From: Rutidosis leptorrhynchoides
Taxonomy: Eukaryota; Streptophyta; Magnoliopsida; Asterales; Asteraceae
Length of the DNA: 64,000 bases
Direction of reading: 5' to 3'
Assembly (NCBI RefSeq): GCF_046630445.1
Contig: NC_092336.1
Span: 205,191,001 to 205,255,000, forward strand
In this document: piece after piece, positions 11,138 to 22,591 of the stretch
Layout of the letters: every line of letters begins with the position of its first letter
Numbering within the stretch: the stretch's first letter is position 1
Made by a program: the position numbers and the translations under genes
The notes under the pieces: model-generated
Database searches by the model: none
The model's input: only the letters and a program-made list of their open reading frames with translations
Told to the model about the DNA's origin: nothing

Positions 11138-14100
11138 ATGATGGCAGATCTTGCAAGTACGAGCAGTGGAATCAAGAGTCTTAATAACCACAACTATGGT
11201 TATTGGCGGACTTGTATAGAATCCTACCTACAAGGACAAGATTTATGGGAAATAGTTGCTGGCAGTGACACAACGCCTCCACCGAAAGAAAATGCTGAAG
11301 CCTTGAGAAAATGGAACATCAAGGCCGGGAAGGCTTTATTTATATTGAAGACTACAATCGAGGAGGATCTATTGGAGCACATCCGTGACGAGAAAACACC
11401 AAAGGCAGCTTGGGAAACTTTTGAAAAATTGTTTTCAAAGAAGAATGAAGCACGCCTCCAGCTCTCTTGGAAAATGAGCTCGCAGGTATCTCACAAGGAA
11501 GTCTATCTATTTCTCAGTATTTCACCAAGGTGAAATCTATTTGTCGTGAGATATCTCAACTTGCTCCTGAAGAGAAAGTGAGTGATGCAAGGATGAAGAG
11601 AATTATCATCCATGGCTTAAGATCCGAGTATAATGGATTTATAGCCGCTGTAAGAGGATGACCTACTCAACCATCATTAATAGAGCTGGAGAATTTATTG
11701 GCTAATCAAGAGGAATTAGCCAAGCAGATGAATGAAGTAACCATAAAAGACGGAGAAGATGCACTCTTCACCAATAAGAAGAAAGCAACATCTCGAAAAC
11801 AAGAGGCAATGAAAGAAAGTAAGACATATGGGTGGAAGGGTCACCCAAAATCAAAAGGCAACGCTTCAGGGGGAGCTCAAAGAAGAGATCATCGCCAACA
11901 ACATGGAGAAAATGATAAGAGAAAGAATGGTGAATGCTTCAATTGTGGCAAGAAGGGTCATTTTGCTCGAGATTGTAAATTCCCCAAAAGGCGAACTTTT
12001 GAAGGAAATGTGGCCACTGCAAGAGATGAGAAAAAAGAGGTCACATTTGAAGCAACCATTAATGGGGAAACATGGGATGCAGAAGCTGGATTTTCTGTTG
12101 AAGCTGGCATGGATGATCAAGCTCTTGCAGCAACCTTAAAGTCAACAATAAACTACAAAGATGATTGGATCATCGATTCTGGATGCTCAAATCATATGAC
12201 CAATGATGAGACGAAGCTGCAAGAAATGGATGATTACAAAGGAAAGAGAGTCGTGTTGACAGCCGATAATTCAAGGTTGTCTATTTCTCACATTGGAAAG
12301 ACAATAATTCCAAATGAAGGCGACTCTCATAAGCTCCAACTCGAGAAGGTGTATCTTGTCCCTGGCCTAAAGAAGAATTTACTGTCAGTACCACAATTAA
12401 CAGCAGAAGGGAACTATGTGCTCTTTGGACCAGAAGATGTGTCCGTATTCAAGAGAGTGAAGGTGGTTGGCAATCCAATTATGCAAGGAAGAAGAATAGA
12501 GTCGGTCTATGTACTATCTGCTGAAACAGCATATGTGGATAAGACTCGAAAGAATGAGACGGCTGATCTTTGGCATGAACGTCTTGGGCATGTGGGCTAC
12601 AACAAGTTAAAGGAGATGATGGTAAAACACATAGTAAATGGGCTTCCTCAAATTAATATCCGAACAGATACAATATGTGCTGGATGTCAATTTGGCAAAG
12701 CTCACCAATTGCCATTCAAGGAGTCAGCGCATCAGTCCAAGACACCACTAGAGCTCATACACTCAGATGTCTTCGGCCCAGTAAAACAAACATCACTTGG
12801 AGGTATGAAGTATATGGTGACATTCATTGATGACTTCTCAAGATATGTGTGGGTTTACTTCATGAAGGAGAAGTCGGAGACTTTTCTGAAGTTCAAAGAG
12901 TTCAAGAACAAGGTAGAAAGTGAGCTCAATACTAAGATCTGGTGCTTACGCACAGATAATGGAGGAGAATATTTATCAACCGAGTTCAATATCTATCTTG
13001 AGAAGCACAAGATCAGAAGGCAATTAACTTGCCCTAATACTCCACAACAGAATGGAGTGGCAGAACGTAAGAATCGTCATCTTGCTGAAACTTGTCGAAG
13101 TATGCTTCATGGTAAGAATGTACCAGGAAGATTTTGGGCCGAATGTATGAGGACGGCTTCATACGTGATTAACAGACTCCCACAAACAAAGTTGGGATAT
13201 ATTTCACCATATGAAAGATTATGGAAGATCAAGCCAACCGTCAACCATCTCAAGGTTTTTGGATGTGTATGTTACGTCTTCGTACCAGATCATCTACGAA
13301 GCAAATTTGATAAGAAGACAATTCGGTGCATTTTTGTCGGTTATGATGAATCAAGAAAAGGATAGAGATGTTGTGATCCAAATACTGGAAAGTGTCATAC
13401 TTCAAGAAATGTGGTATTTGATGAAGCTTCTTCATGGTGGTCACCTCAAAAGATAGAGCTTCCAGAATCTCATGAATTAGAAGAAGTTCCAAAAGAGAAA
13501 GAAGAACATAAAGAGCACATATCGGATCCAATTAAAGAAGGAGATGGATCGTACTCTAAGGAAACGAGTCTATGGAAAACTGAGGTACATCAATCTACAT
13601 CCGAAGAGGTTCGTCCAAGCCAAATGGAAGTCGAGGAGCATGCACAAGAATTAAGGAGATCAACAAGGCCGAGGCAACCTAATCCGAGGTATGCCAATGC
13701 TGTTCATGTGGATGAATCAATACCTATTGAGCCTTCCACTTATGAAGAAGCAGCACAAAGTCAAGAATGGCAGAAAGCGATGGAAGAAGAAATTAATGCA
13801 CTAAAAGAAAACCAGACATGGAGTTTAGTTCCAAAGCCAAAAGATGTAAAATCAATATCTTGTAAATGGGTTTACAAGGTGAAGACTCGATCAGATGGCT
13901 CCATTGAAAGGTATAAAGCTCGACTTGTTGCTAGAGGTTTTTCTCAACAATATGGGCTGGATTATGAAGAAACGTTTAGTCCAGTGGCGAAGATCACAAC
14001 AATTCGAGCTCTACTAGCTTTAGCCGCTAGCAAATCTTGGAAGCTGTGGCAGATGGATGTCAAGAACGCTTTCTTACATGGAGAACTTGACAAAGACATT

Positions 14101-15279
14101 TATATGGATCAACCAAGAGGCTTTGAGAACAAAATCCATCCCGAGCATGTCTGCAAATTAAAGAAAGCACTATACGGCTTGAAGCAGGCTCCAAGAGCTT
14201 GGTACGGGAAGATTGGCGAGTTCTTGGTACAAAGTGGTTTCACAGTTTCTCCTTCAGATTCTAGTTTATTTGTGAAACAAGATCAAGAAAAACTAGCCAT
14301 AGTGCTAGTATATGTGGATGACTTAATCATCACGGGAGATCACTATGAGGAGATCCAAAGGACAAGAGAGAATCTGTCTATCAGATTTCATATGAAGGAG
14401 CTTGGAGAACTCAAACATTTTCTTGGACTCGAAATAGAGCAGAAAAGAGAAGGATTATTTCTGGGACAACAGAAATATGCGCGAGATCTTTTACAAAAGT
14501 ACGGAATGCTTAATTGCAAACCTATCTCAACTCCGATGGATCCGAATACAAAACTACGAGCAGATGAAGGAAAAAGTCTTCAAGATGTTACCATGTATCG
14601 AAAGATGGTCGGAAGTCTTATTTATCTCACACTAAGCCGGCCAGATATATCTTATGCAGTTGGAGTGGTTAGTCGATACATGAGCAATCCGAAGAAGCCT
14701 CACCTTGATGTTGTACGACACATCTTAAGGTATGTTAAAGGCACTATTAACTTTGGTATTTTATACAAGAAAACAAAAGAATGTCACGTAACTGGATATT
14801 GTGACGCCGATTACGCTGGATACTATGATACACGACGGTCAACAACTGGATACATGTTTAGTCTTGGATCGGGAGTAATATCATGGTGCAGCAAGAGGCA
14901 ACCAACAGTATCCTTGTCAAGCACTGAAGCAGAATATCGATCGGCAGCATCAGCAACACAAGAAATTATGTGGTTGAAGCAACTAACGGAAGATCTTCAT
15001 CAATCAACAGATTATCAAGTAAAGCTTTTCTGCGATAACCTATCAGCTATTCGTCTAGCAGAAAATTCAGTCTTTCATGCGAGAACAAAACATATAGAAG
15101 TGCACTATCACTATGTTCGTGAGAAGGTCCTTGAAGGAGAGATCAAGATGATGCCAACAAAGACAGATGAACAGGTTGCAGATATATTCACCAAGAGCCT
15201 AAGTAAACCGAAGTTTACAAAATTCAGAGAAGCACTTGGAATGGTCTGCAAGACATCGTTGGAAGAAAATTTGCATTGA
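11138..15279 (+). pseudogene. copia B unit 1 gag-pol polyprotein, broken
   Basis: Gag starts at ATG 11138 (MMADLASTSSG). A zinc knuckle CFNCGKKGHFARDC lies near 11935-11980. Protease has WIIDSGCSNHM, and integrase has LWHERLGH...[23 protein letters not shown] and [14 protein letters not shown] has [33 protein letters not shown] and YVDDLIITG. RNase H has [16 protein letters not shown] and [11 protein letters not shown]. It ends at TGA 15277-15279. Three lesions are seen: a CT insertion near 11463-11466 (ctctcttgg where unit 2 has ctcttgg), TGA at 11659-11661, and TAG at 13363-13365. Apart from these the frame is continuous over more than 4 kb, so decay is recent. Confidence 0.95.
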
Positions 15280-15286
15280 GGGGGAC
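15278..15286 (+). other. polypurine tract of copia B unit 1
   Basis: The sequence gagggggac lies immediately before the TGTTAAAA start of the middle LTR and overlaps the end of the RNase H frame. This is the plus-strand priming site of the element. Confidence 0.88.
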
Positions 15287-15886
15287 TGTTAAAATACAAT
15301 GCAAATTTAGAATAATATGGAATTAGTAAATGTATATGGGTAAAATATCTAGATATTAATATGTATAAGAAAATATCTAGATATTTGTAGGTTGTAGAAA
15401 TATCTAGATATTTATATATCCATGGAAATATCTAGGTTCTAGAATGTTCCATGTAGTAGTATAAATATGGGAGGAGATTTCATTTGTGTTGTGTGAAGTT
15501 GTGAGAGTGAAATAAGAAGTGAGTTGTGAAGAAGAGAAGAAGAGTGTGAGTTAGCGAAAGTAGAGAAGAGAAAGCTTGTAAGTAATATTGTAATTGTAAT
15601 TTAATATAAGTGTTCTTTGTTAAGTTTCCCGGTTAAGCCTTAGTTTGTGTTTAAGTTCTTAGTGCACTTGTGTTGTTCTTATTATATGGTCGGCTCTGCC
15701 GCCTAAGTGATACATGGTCGGTTATACCGCCTGAACGATATATGGTCGACACTGTCGCCTAAGTATTATTGTGCACTAAGAATTCATAAAATTAAAGGCT
15801 AACCAACGTCAAAGTGTTGGTATAGTGAGTGAGTATAACCTAGGTCCTCAATAGTGGGTGTGTTGGGCTCGTCGAAGCTCCCAACA
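15287..15886 (+). repeat. copia B middle LTR (600 bp), shared by both units
   Basis: Same ends as the left LTR (TGTTAAAA...CCAACA), TATA-like box at 15460-15468 and the three 28-bp repeats at 15686-15769. Apart from the 54-bp length difference I see only about four substitutions from the left LTR. It serves as 3' LTR of unit 1 and 5' LTR of unit 2. Confidence 0.95.
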
Positions 15887-16059
15887 ATTGGTATCAGAGC
15901 GGGTCGTTCGGGACCATTTCTAGTGGAGGAAATCGTTAAACGTTGGACGTTTACATCGACTTGTTTTCACCAAGGCTCTAAGGGAGATTCTGTCGGAGCA
16001 CAGTTAGGAACTGTGAAAGCTCATCGGTCTGGGACCAAGCTTATTAGACGTTGGACGTC

Positions 16060-18045
16060 ATGATGGCAGATCTTGCAAGTACGAGCAGTGGAATCAAGAG
16101 TCTTAATAACCACAACTATGGTTATTGGCGGACTTGTATAGAATCCTACCTACAAGGACAGGATTTATGGAAAATAGTTGCTGGCAGTGACACAACGCCT
16201 CCACCGAAAGAAAATGCTGAAGCCTTGAGAAAATGGAACATCAAGGCCGGGAAGGCTTTATTTATATTGAAGACTACAATCGAGGAGGATCTATTGGAGC
16301 ACATCCGTGACGAGAAAACACCAAAGGCAGCTTGGGAAACTTTTGAAAAATTGTTTTCAAAGAAGAATGAAGCACGCCTCCAGCTCTTGGAAAATGAGCT
16401 CGCAGGTATCTCACAAGGAAGTCTATCTATTTCTCAGTATTTCACCAAGGTGAAATCTATTTGTCGTGAGATATCTCAACTTGCTCCTGAAGAGAAAGTG
16501 AGTGATGCAAGGATGAAGAGAATTATCATCCATGGCTTAAGATCCGAGTATAATGGATTTATAGCCGCTGTAAGAGGATGACCTACTCAACCATCATTAA
16601 TAGAGCTGGAGAATTTATTGGCTAATCAAGAGGAATTAGCCAAGCAGATGAATGAAGTAACCATAAAAGACGGAGAAGATGCACTCTTCACCAATAAGAA
16701 GAAAGCAACATCTCGAAAACAAGAGGCAATGAAAGAAAGTAAGACATATGGGTGGAAGGGTCACCCAAAATCAAAAGGCAACGCTTCAGGGGGAGCTCAA
16801 AGAAGAGATCATCGCCAACAACATGGAGAAAATGATAAGAGAAAGAATGGTGAATGCTTCAATTGTGGCAAGAAGGGTCATTTTGCTCGAGATTGTAAAT
16901 TCCCCAAAAGGCGAACTTTTGAAGGAAATGTGGCCACTGCAAGAGATGAGAAAAAAGAGGTCACATTTGAAGCAACCATTAATGGGGAAACATGGGATGC
17001 AGAAGCTGGATTTTCTGTTGAAGCTGGCATGGATGATCAAGCTCTTGCAGCAACCTTAAAGTCAACAATAAACTACAAAGATGATTGGATCATCGATTCT
17101 GGATGCTCAAATCATATGACCAATGATGAGACGAAGCTGCAAGAAATGGATGATTACAAAGGAAAGAGAGTCGTGTTGACAGCCGATAATTCAAGGTTGT
17201 CTATTTCTCACATTGGAAAGACAATAATTCCAAATGAAGGCGACTCTCATAAGCTCCAACTCGAGAAGGTGTATCTTGTCCCTGGCCTAAAGAAGAATTT
17301 ACTGTCAGTACCACAATTAACAGCAGAAGGGAACTATGTGCTCTTTGGACCAGAAGATGTGTCCGTATTCAAGAGAGTGAAGGTGGTTGGCAATCCAATT
17401 ATGCAAGGAAGAAGAATAGAGTCGGTCTATGTACTATCTGCTGAAACAGCATATGTGGATAAGACTCGAAAGAATGAGACGGCTGATCTTTGGCATGAAC
17501 GTCTTGGGCATGTGGGCTACAACAAGTTAAAGGAGATGATGGTAAAACACATAGTAAATGGGCTTCCTCAAATTAATATCCGAACAGATACAATATGTGC
17601 TGGATGTCAATTTGGCAAAGCTCACCAATTGCCATTCAAGGAGTCAGCGCATCAGTCCAAGACACCACTAGAGCTCATACACTCAGATGTCTTCGGCCCA
17701 GTAAAACAAACATCACTTGGAGGTATGAAGTATATGGTGACATTCATTGATGACTTCTCAAGATATGTGTGAGTTTACTTCATGAAGGAGAAGTCGGAGA
17801 CTTTTCTGAAGTTCAAAGAGTTCAAGAACAAGGTAGAAAGTGAGCTCAATACTAAGATCTGGTGCTTACGCACAGATAATGGAGGAGAATATTTATCAAC
17901 CGAGTTCAATATCTATCTTGAGAAGCACAAGATCAGAAGGCAATTAACTTGCCCTAATACTCCACAACAGAATGGAGTGGCAGAACGTAAGAATCGTCAT
18001 CTTGCTGAAACTTGTCGAAGTATGCTTCATGGTAAGAATGTACCC
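16060..18045 (+). pseudogene. copia B unit 2 gag-pol, truncated in integrase
   Basis: Gag starts at ATG 16060 and lacks the CT insertion of unit 1, so its first 170 or so codons are intact. It shares the TGA at 16579-16581 with unit 1. A private TGA at 17770-17772 interrupts integrase soon after the FIDDFSRYV motif. Homology to unit 1 stops after ggtaagaatgtacc at about 18045. RT, RNase H and the 3' LTR are missing. The fused downstream sequence only adds a few codons before a stop at 18052-18054. Confidence 0.95.
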
Positions 18046-18547
18046 GTCTACTGAATGGTGTACAAAGACAATTTTTTTTTTAAAAAGTGTATTTTGTCTG
18101 AAGGCATTAAAAAAAGTGTATTTTGATCAATTTCCGTATAAAGCATAGCCTAGTGGGCTCGGCCATATATTTTAATACCATTTAGAGGTGTGTTTTTCTA
18201 GGGCCCGGTCCGGCTCAAGCTTTGCCACATGTATGCTGAAACTTATAAGGTGAGAAAGTTAAAAGTAGACCACTTAAGTTAGATCATCAAGAAACCGTGA
18301 ACACTATAAACGGCAAGTCAAAGTTGTATACTAATATTTCAGCCCTAATTTAGATTTTGGGTGCGTTTAATTAAACATAATAATCAAGTGTTGTTCATTC
18401 AAAATCTGAATAATCTAAAGATTCTGATAAAACTTGATTATAAACTGTATGATCATTATTAAGTTGAACTTTATTAAGATGTAAAATCAATGTATTAAAC
18501 TTATATATGAATAAATAAAACTAAAAAGCAGTTAACCAAGTAGGCCT

Positions 18548-18735
18548 TGCCCGGACGATACCTCGATTATTTCTGGCTATTTGGTGGAATTCGGCGCAGG
18601 TTTGATCCTCGAAGGGGGTTTATTCCAATGCGATTTTTCCCCGAAAAGTGCCACGGATGTGATTGGGTGGGTAGTACCCTAATGCAATGTGGGGGCTCCG
18701 TCAGTGACTCCTTACATGTTGTTCAGAAAAAAAAA
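18548..18735 (+). mobile_element. SINE-like element with A tail
   Basis: A GC-richer block in AT-rich DNA contains a B-box-like aggtttgatcctcg (near 18599) and ends in a run of nine A after gttcag. The interior (gggtgggtagtacccta, gtgggggctccg) is typical of repeated plant SINE bodies. No clear target duplication was found and the 5' end is uncertain. Confidence 0.5.
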
Positions 18736-19545
18736 CTCATCAACATTAAAGTTATAGTTCGAGGAGTTTCGTGGTGAACTATTTGTAATTATGTGTGCGT
18801 GTGTGTTTGCAGTTAAAAATAATAAATAAATTAATATAATCGTTTGATAAGTATTCTGGATATTTTAAAGAAAACGGATGTACGAAATAGTTAAGAGAGC
18901 ATTTCAATTCTAAATTGTTCAACACACATCGTTATATTGTTCAATATGATTTAATAAGATGTTACAAACAAACTCACTGAATATTAAATGAGTAAACATT
19001 CGGCGCTAAATTAAGTTAAGATACAATTCATTGAAGGCACGCTTAGTGATCTACCAAATATCGCCAAGGAGATATGCATAAGTGTAAAAAGAGTTCAATA
19101 TTGCTATAGTATATGTACCAATCTCATGCTTTAATTAAAACTTATATATAGTTAATCTACTCATAGATCTTAATGATGGTTCCTATATTCATATATTTGT
19201 ATGTATATGTGCAAATATACTGAGTTATGCCTTTAAAAATGTAAGCATGTGGGTCACTAGTGATCACTACTCAAAACCCTTTTATCTCTCTACAATTATG
19301 CAAATCTAATCTTGGTGGTTTGATGGGTAGGAACTTAATCCTGTATGTTGTGATACCCATGTGACTACATCTTCTTCTATTAATCGCAATCTCCAATTTT
19401 GTTAGTTAAAATATAAATACATCCACTATCTACTTCTATTAGTGTTATGTCAGTTTTTTTTAATTATCTCTAATTACTTAAAACTACCATCTAAAAATCA
19501 TTCGTATCTTATAATCATTTATCGTGTGACATCAAATTAATATAC

Positions 19546-19775
19546 ATTGATCCTAATGATATGATGGTCTTGTATAGTTCTTATATGAAGCTTAATAGTT
19601 TAGGACACCATCTTAGCATCCTTATTATTTAGCTTCTTGTATTTAGTGCGGTTTAAGTTTCTTGGGTTTTTTTTTCCCCTTGTTGTACATGTACCTTGAG
19701 TTTATTTTTAATAATATTGCTTGCCTTTCTAAAAAAATTGATCCTAATGATATGATAGTCTTGTATAGTTCTTAT
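19546..19775 (+). mobile_element. 5'-truncated LINE 3' end with 39-bp target duplication
   Basis: The inserted part is 19585-19736 (152 bp). It ends gcttgcctttct followed by an A-run, as L1-type plant LINE 3' ends do. Direct copies of a 39-base host sequence flank it at 19546-19584 and 19737-19775, beginning attgatcctaatgatatgat. They differ at one base. The length of the duplication is unusual, since L1 insertions more often give 8-20 bp. Confidence 0.75.
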
Positions 19776-21508
19776 TATAAACATTGATCTTTAGTGTACT
19801 TATATCCACAAATTAATATAAACTCGCCATTCTTGAAAATATTAACAGAAAAATCTCATTCGTTTACATGTTTAAATATAAACCCGGCAGTTACCTAATT
19901 TAACCTCCGTCCTTAATGGTTGCTCATATCATAAGAGGTGTAAATAATTAGGATTATTTTTCTTATCATACACATGTATATGTTATGTACACACATGCGT
20001 ATATACATAACATAATTTTATATAATCATACATATTAAATATATATGATTTGGGTTACACTAACTATAACAATTTCTCTCACTAATAATAGGATGAAGGG
20101 AGGTGGTGAAAGATGGCCTTTTCACATGGGCATAACCTTTTGATGCCTCAAAGTGACACTCCACTCTTTTTTATTTTATTAATTAAATACATAATCACAT
20201 GATAGCATGTGATATTATGCATTTTACATGTATTTTGCATCCATCAAAAATTCATGATATATACCCATCACCCGTAGTTTCTTTATTCTACATCATGCCT
20301 TTTTTTTTTTTCAAGAATCCATGCATTCTATGAACAAATGCACATATGTCTTAAATAACTTTAAATTAAATATTTTATTATACAAGATATAAAAATACTT
20401 TCACATATACTATTAACATGAAAACATTATATGTATATAGAAAAAGTAAAAATGTGAATATTTATTATAAAATGGTATAACATGTCAATAATATCATAAT
20501 AAGAAGAAAAAATAGTATAAAAACAAAGCTCGCAAATTGTTGCTGCTTAGCGTCTGTTGAAGAACAAAAAACTTAATCATATTATTTGTTAGTGTAATAT
20601 ATAATTTAAAGAATTAATATTACATCTTAATAAATGTGGGGTTGGTATCAAGTGTTTTTGACTCATAAATCATGAATCTTTGTTCTAACTTAGGATTTAA
20701 GCCTAAAGAAGCTTTTAAGAATGTTTTCTTTTTGAATTGAATTAATGTTTTTAAGGATTCAACTTTATTTAAGTACGATTTTATAAGCTTAGATTGTGTT
20801 GTACTTTTGTACATCCCTTCACTCATAAGAAACTACAAAGTATACCCACAATTTGCCATCATTTCAAAGCAAAATAAGAAGAATAATACATTTTTGTTTT
20901 AGTTAAAAAGCTCATACAATATACATATACATTTTTATTAAGACAATTTCTTTCTCAGCCCTGATCGGGTTTGAACCCCTGAACTCTGTTTGAAAAACCT
21001 TGTCAATTATCCTATTCATTTTTTATCATCCGTGTTACATAATAATGGATTAATTATACACATATGTGTCTAACTTAGTGGAGACATATGAAACATGATA
21101 AAATCGAAGATGACACATATGTATCCTATTCATTTTATGAACATTTTAATAAAATGGGTTTCGAGTAAAATTTGGACTTATATGATTTTACCACTATGAT
21201 AACCATCAATCACAAGCTCATCTTGTAATATTATTAACTAGTGTTTAGGTCATTGGGCCTTGGCCCAAATTTTAAATTCTTTATTTTTAACTGGCTACAA
21301 TGTTTGACCAAGGATTAATAAGACAGTTGGGAAATAGGACGAACCTTATTTCTCGCGGCTATTCAAAATTTCAATGTTTGAATGTTTAATTTGCAAAACG
21401 GCATCGATAGCTTTCATTGTTATTAGTAATAATAGAATAGAATATATTAGAGATTAGCGACGAGGAATTTAGAAACGGGTAATTGTTTTTTTATGAAATT
21501 TCACTTTT

Positions 21509-21548
<40 letters not shown>

Positions 21549-21596
21549 TTTATGGGTATCTAATGATTTTTTAAATATTTTGCACTCTAAGAGAAT

Positions 21597-21995
21597 CAAT
21601 GTTGTAAACGACGTCTCTGTTTTGACGCCCGTTACGAAGTTTTGGTGACTATCCTGTCTCGATCTGGTCAACGGTCAAAATTCAGGTCAAATGCCAGAAA
21701 GGTCGAGTCAACGCCGGTCAGAAGTCGGTTAAATCGATCAAAATTGACGTAGTTTAAAGTTAATTTTTTGTATTATAATAACAATAATAGCGATTATAGG
21801 TATAAACTGGTTAATGGAAATTTTTTTTGGCTTTAAGGTCCCGACCCCGTCTCGACTCTCGACCTTTCTCGTCCGTCTCCACCCGTCTCGTCTGTCTCGA
21901 ACCCCCTCTCGACCTGTCTCATCCGTCTCAACTCCCGTCTCGACGTTTTAAGGTCTCGACCGTCTCGATTCCGTTCGCGTCTTTTTCAACATTCG
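21597..21995. mobile_element. hAT-like MITE with GTCTCGACC iterations
   Basis: The ends are inverse: caatgttgtaaacgac on the left and gtctttttcaacattcg on the right. Flanking octamers aagagaat (21589-21596) and gagagaat (21996-22003) agree at 7 of 8 bases, fitting the 8-bp duplication of hAT elements. The right half (21838-21980) is built of repeated gtctcgacc / cgtctcg motifs and is strikingly GC-rich for this window. No transposase is encoded. Confidence 0.7.
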
Positions 21996-22508
21996 GAGAG
22001 AATAGACTTGTATGTATTGAATACTTGTATTGTACAAGCATTTAATGCATATTGAGTTTGGCAAATTAAAGATGCAATTATCATCATTCGTTAAAAATAT
22101 GTGTCATTGTTGTACGTGTTTGAGTTATCTTTAAAATTTATTTGATTAAGCTAGTATAACTATAACACTTTAATTCCTAAAATGCAACTTAATAAACTGT
22201 ATATTTGGAGTATATAATTTATGTAATGCTAGGATAATAATGATGTATATCTGCAAATAAGTTGACAAATGAAAGTAAGAAGAAAACACATTCTCTCCCA
22301 TGTTCATGTCGGATGATTATTAAATCCTTCCAAAAATTACCCAGACTGTCCCATTTCCTTCAGTTCATATTTTTTTATTAATAAAATATCAAAATAAAAT
22401 ATATACAAAATTATCAAACTTCCCCATGTTATCTGCTTAACTGCTACTTACATATAATTATATCATCACTTGATCACTTCCATTCATTTTCTCAATCTAG
22501 ATCCAAAA

Positions 22509-22523
22509 ATGACTGAAACTTGA
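22509..22523 (+). other. short upstream ORF before the LRR kinase
   Basis: ATG ACT GAA ACT TGA encodes four residues and ends 68 bases before the kinase ATG. If it is in the transcript leader it could lower translation. The transcription start is unknown, so this is only a possibility. Confidence 0.35.
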
Positions 22524-22591
22524 CACAAATTTATCAACACAACAAAAAACATAACACAACACATTCAAGAAACAGAACAGCATTTATCATT

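Larger units (their letters stand above)
10311..18045 (+). mobile_element. tandem Ty1/copia B: LTR-internal-LTR-internal (truncated)
   Basis: LTR 10311-10964 is followed by a primer-binding site, a full internal region, LTR 15287-15886, a second primer-binding site and a second internal region. The second copy stops abruptly at about 18045 inside integrase, and no third LTR follows. The two internal regions are almost identical over about 2 kb, with base changes visible only here and there. Both carry the same TGA in gag (11659-11661 and 16579-16581). This layout is what unequal recombination between LTRs or between neighbouring copies gives, followed by a deletion on the right. Neither unit can make a full polyprotein. 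Confidence 0.95.
18055..22508. other. intergenic region upstream of the LRR kinase
   Basis: No host exon is seen. It contains a SINE-like element, a short LINE insertion, a 35-base A-run (21512-21546) and a hAT-like MITE, which are listed separately. Near 20950-20985 the phrase gggtttgaacccc matches a tRNA/SINE B-box but no A-box or tRNA fold is present, so it is only a possible SINE scrap. The promoter of the kinase should lie in the last several hundred bases, which are AT-rich. I cannot point to one certain TATA box. Confidence 0.5.

Noticed and set aside
10932-11141. 69-codon frame across the copia B LTR end and primer site, repeated at 15854-16063
   Set aside because: It spans the LTR boundary and leader, overlaps the gag start in another frame and has no protein-like composition. 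It recurs only because the sequence is duplicated.
20936-21005. Possible tRNA gene or SINE from gggtttgaacccc
   Set aside because: Only a B-box-like phrase is present. There is no A-box at the right distance, no cloverleaf and no A tail.
22520-22591. N-terminal extension of the receptor kinase by 24 codons
   Set aside because: The frame begins with TTG, not ATG. The first in-frame ATG is 22592 and is followed by a proper signal peptide.
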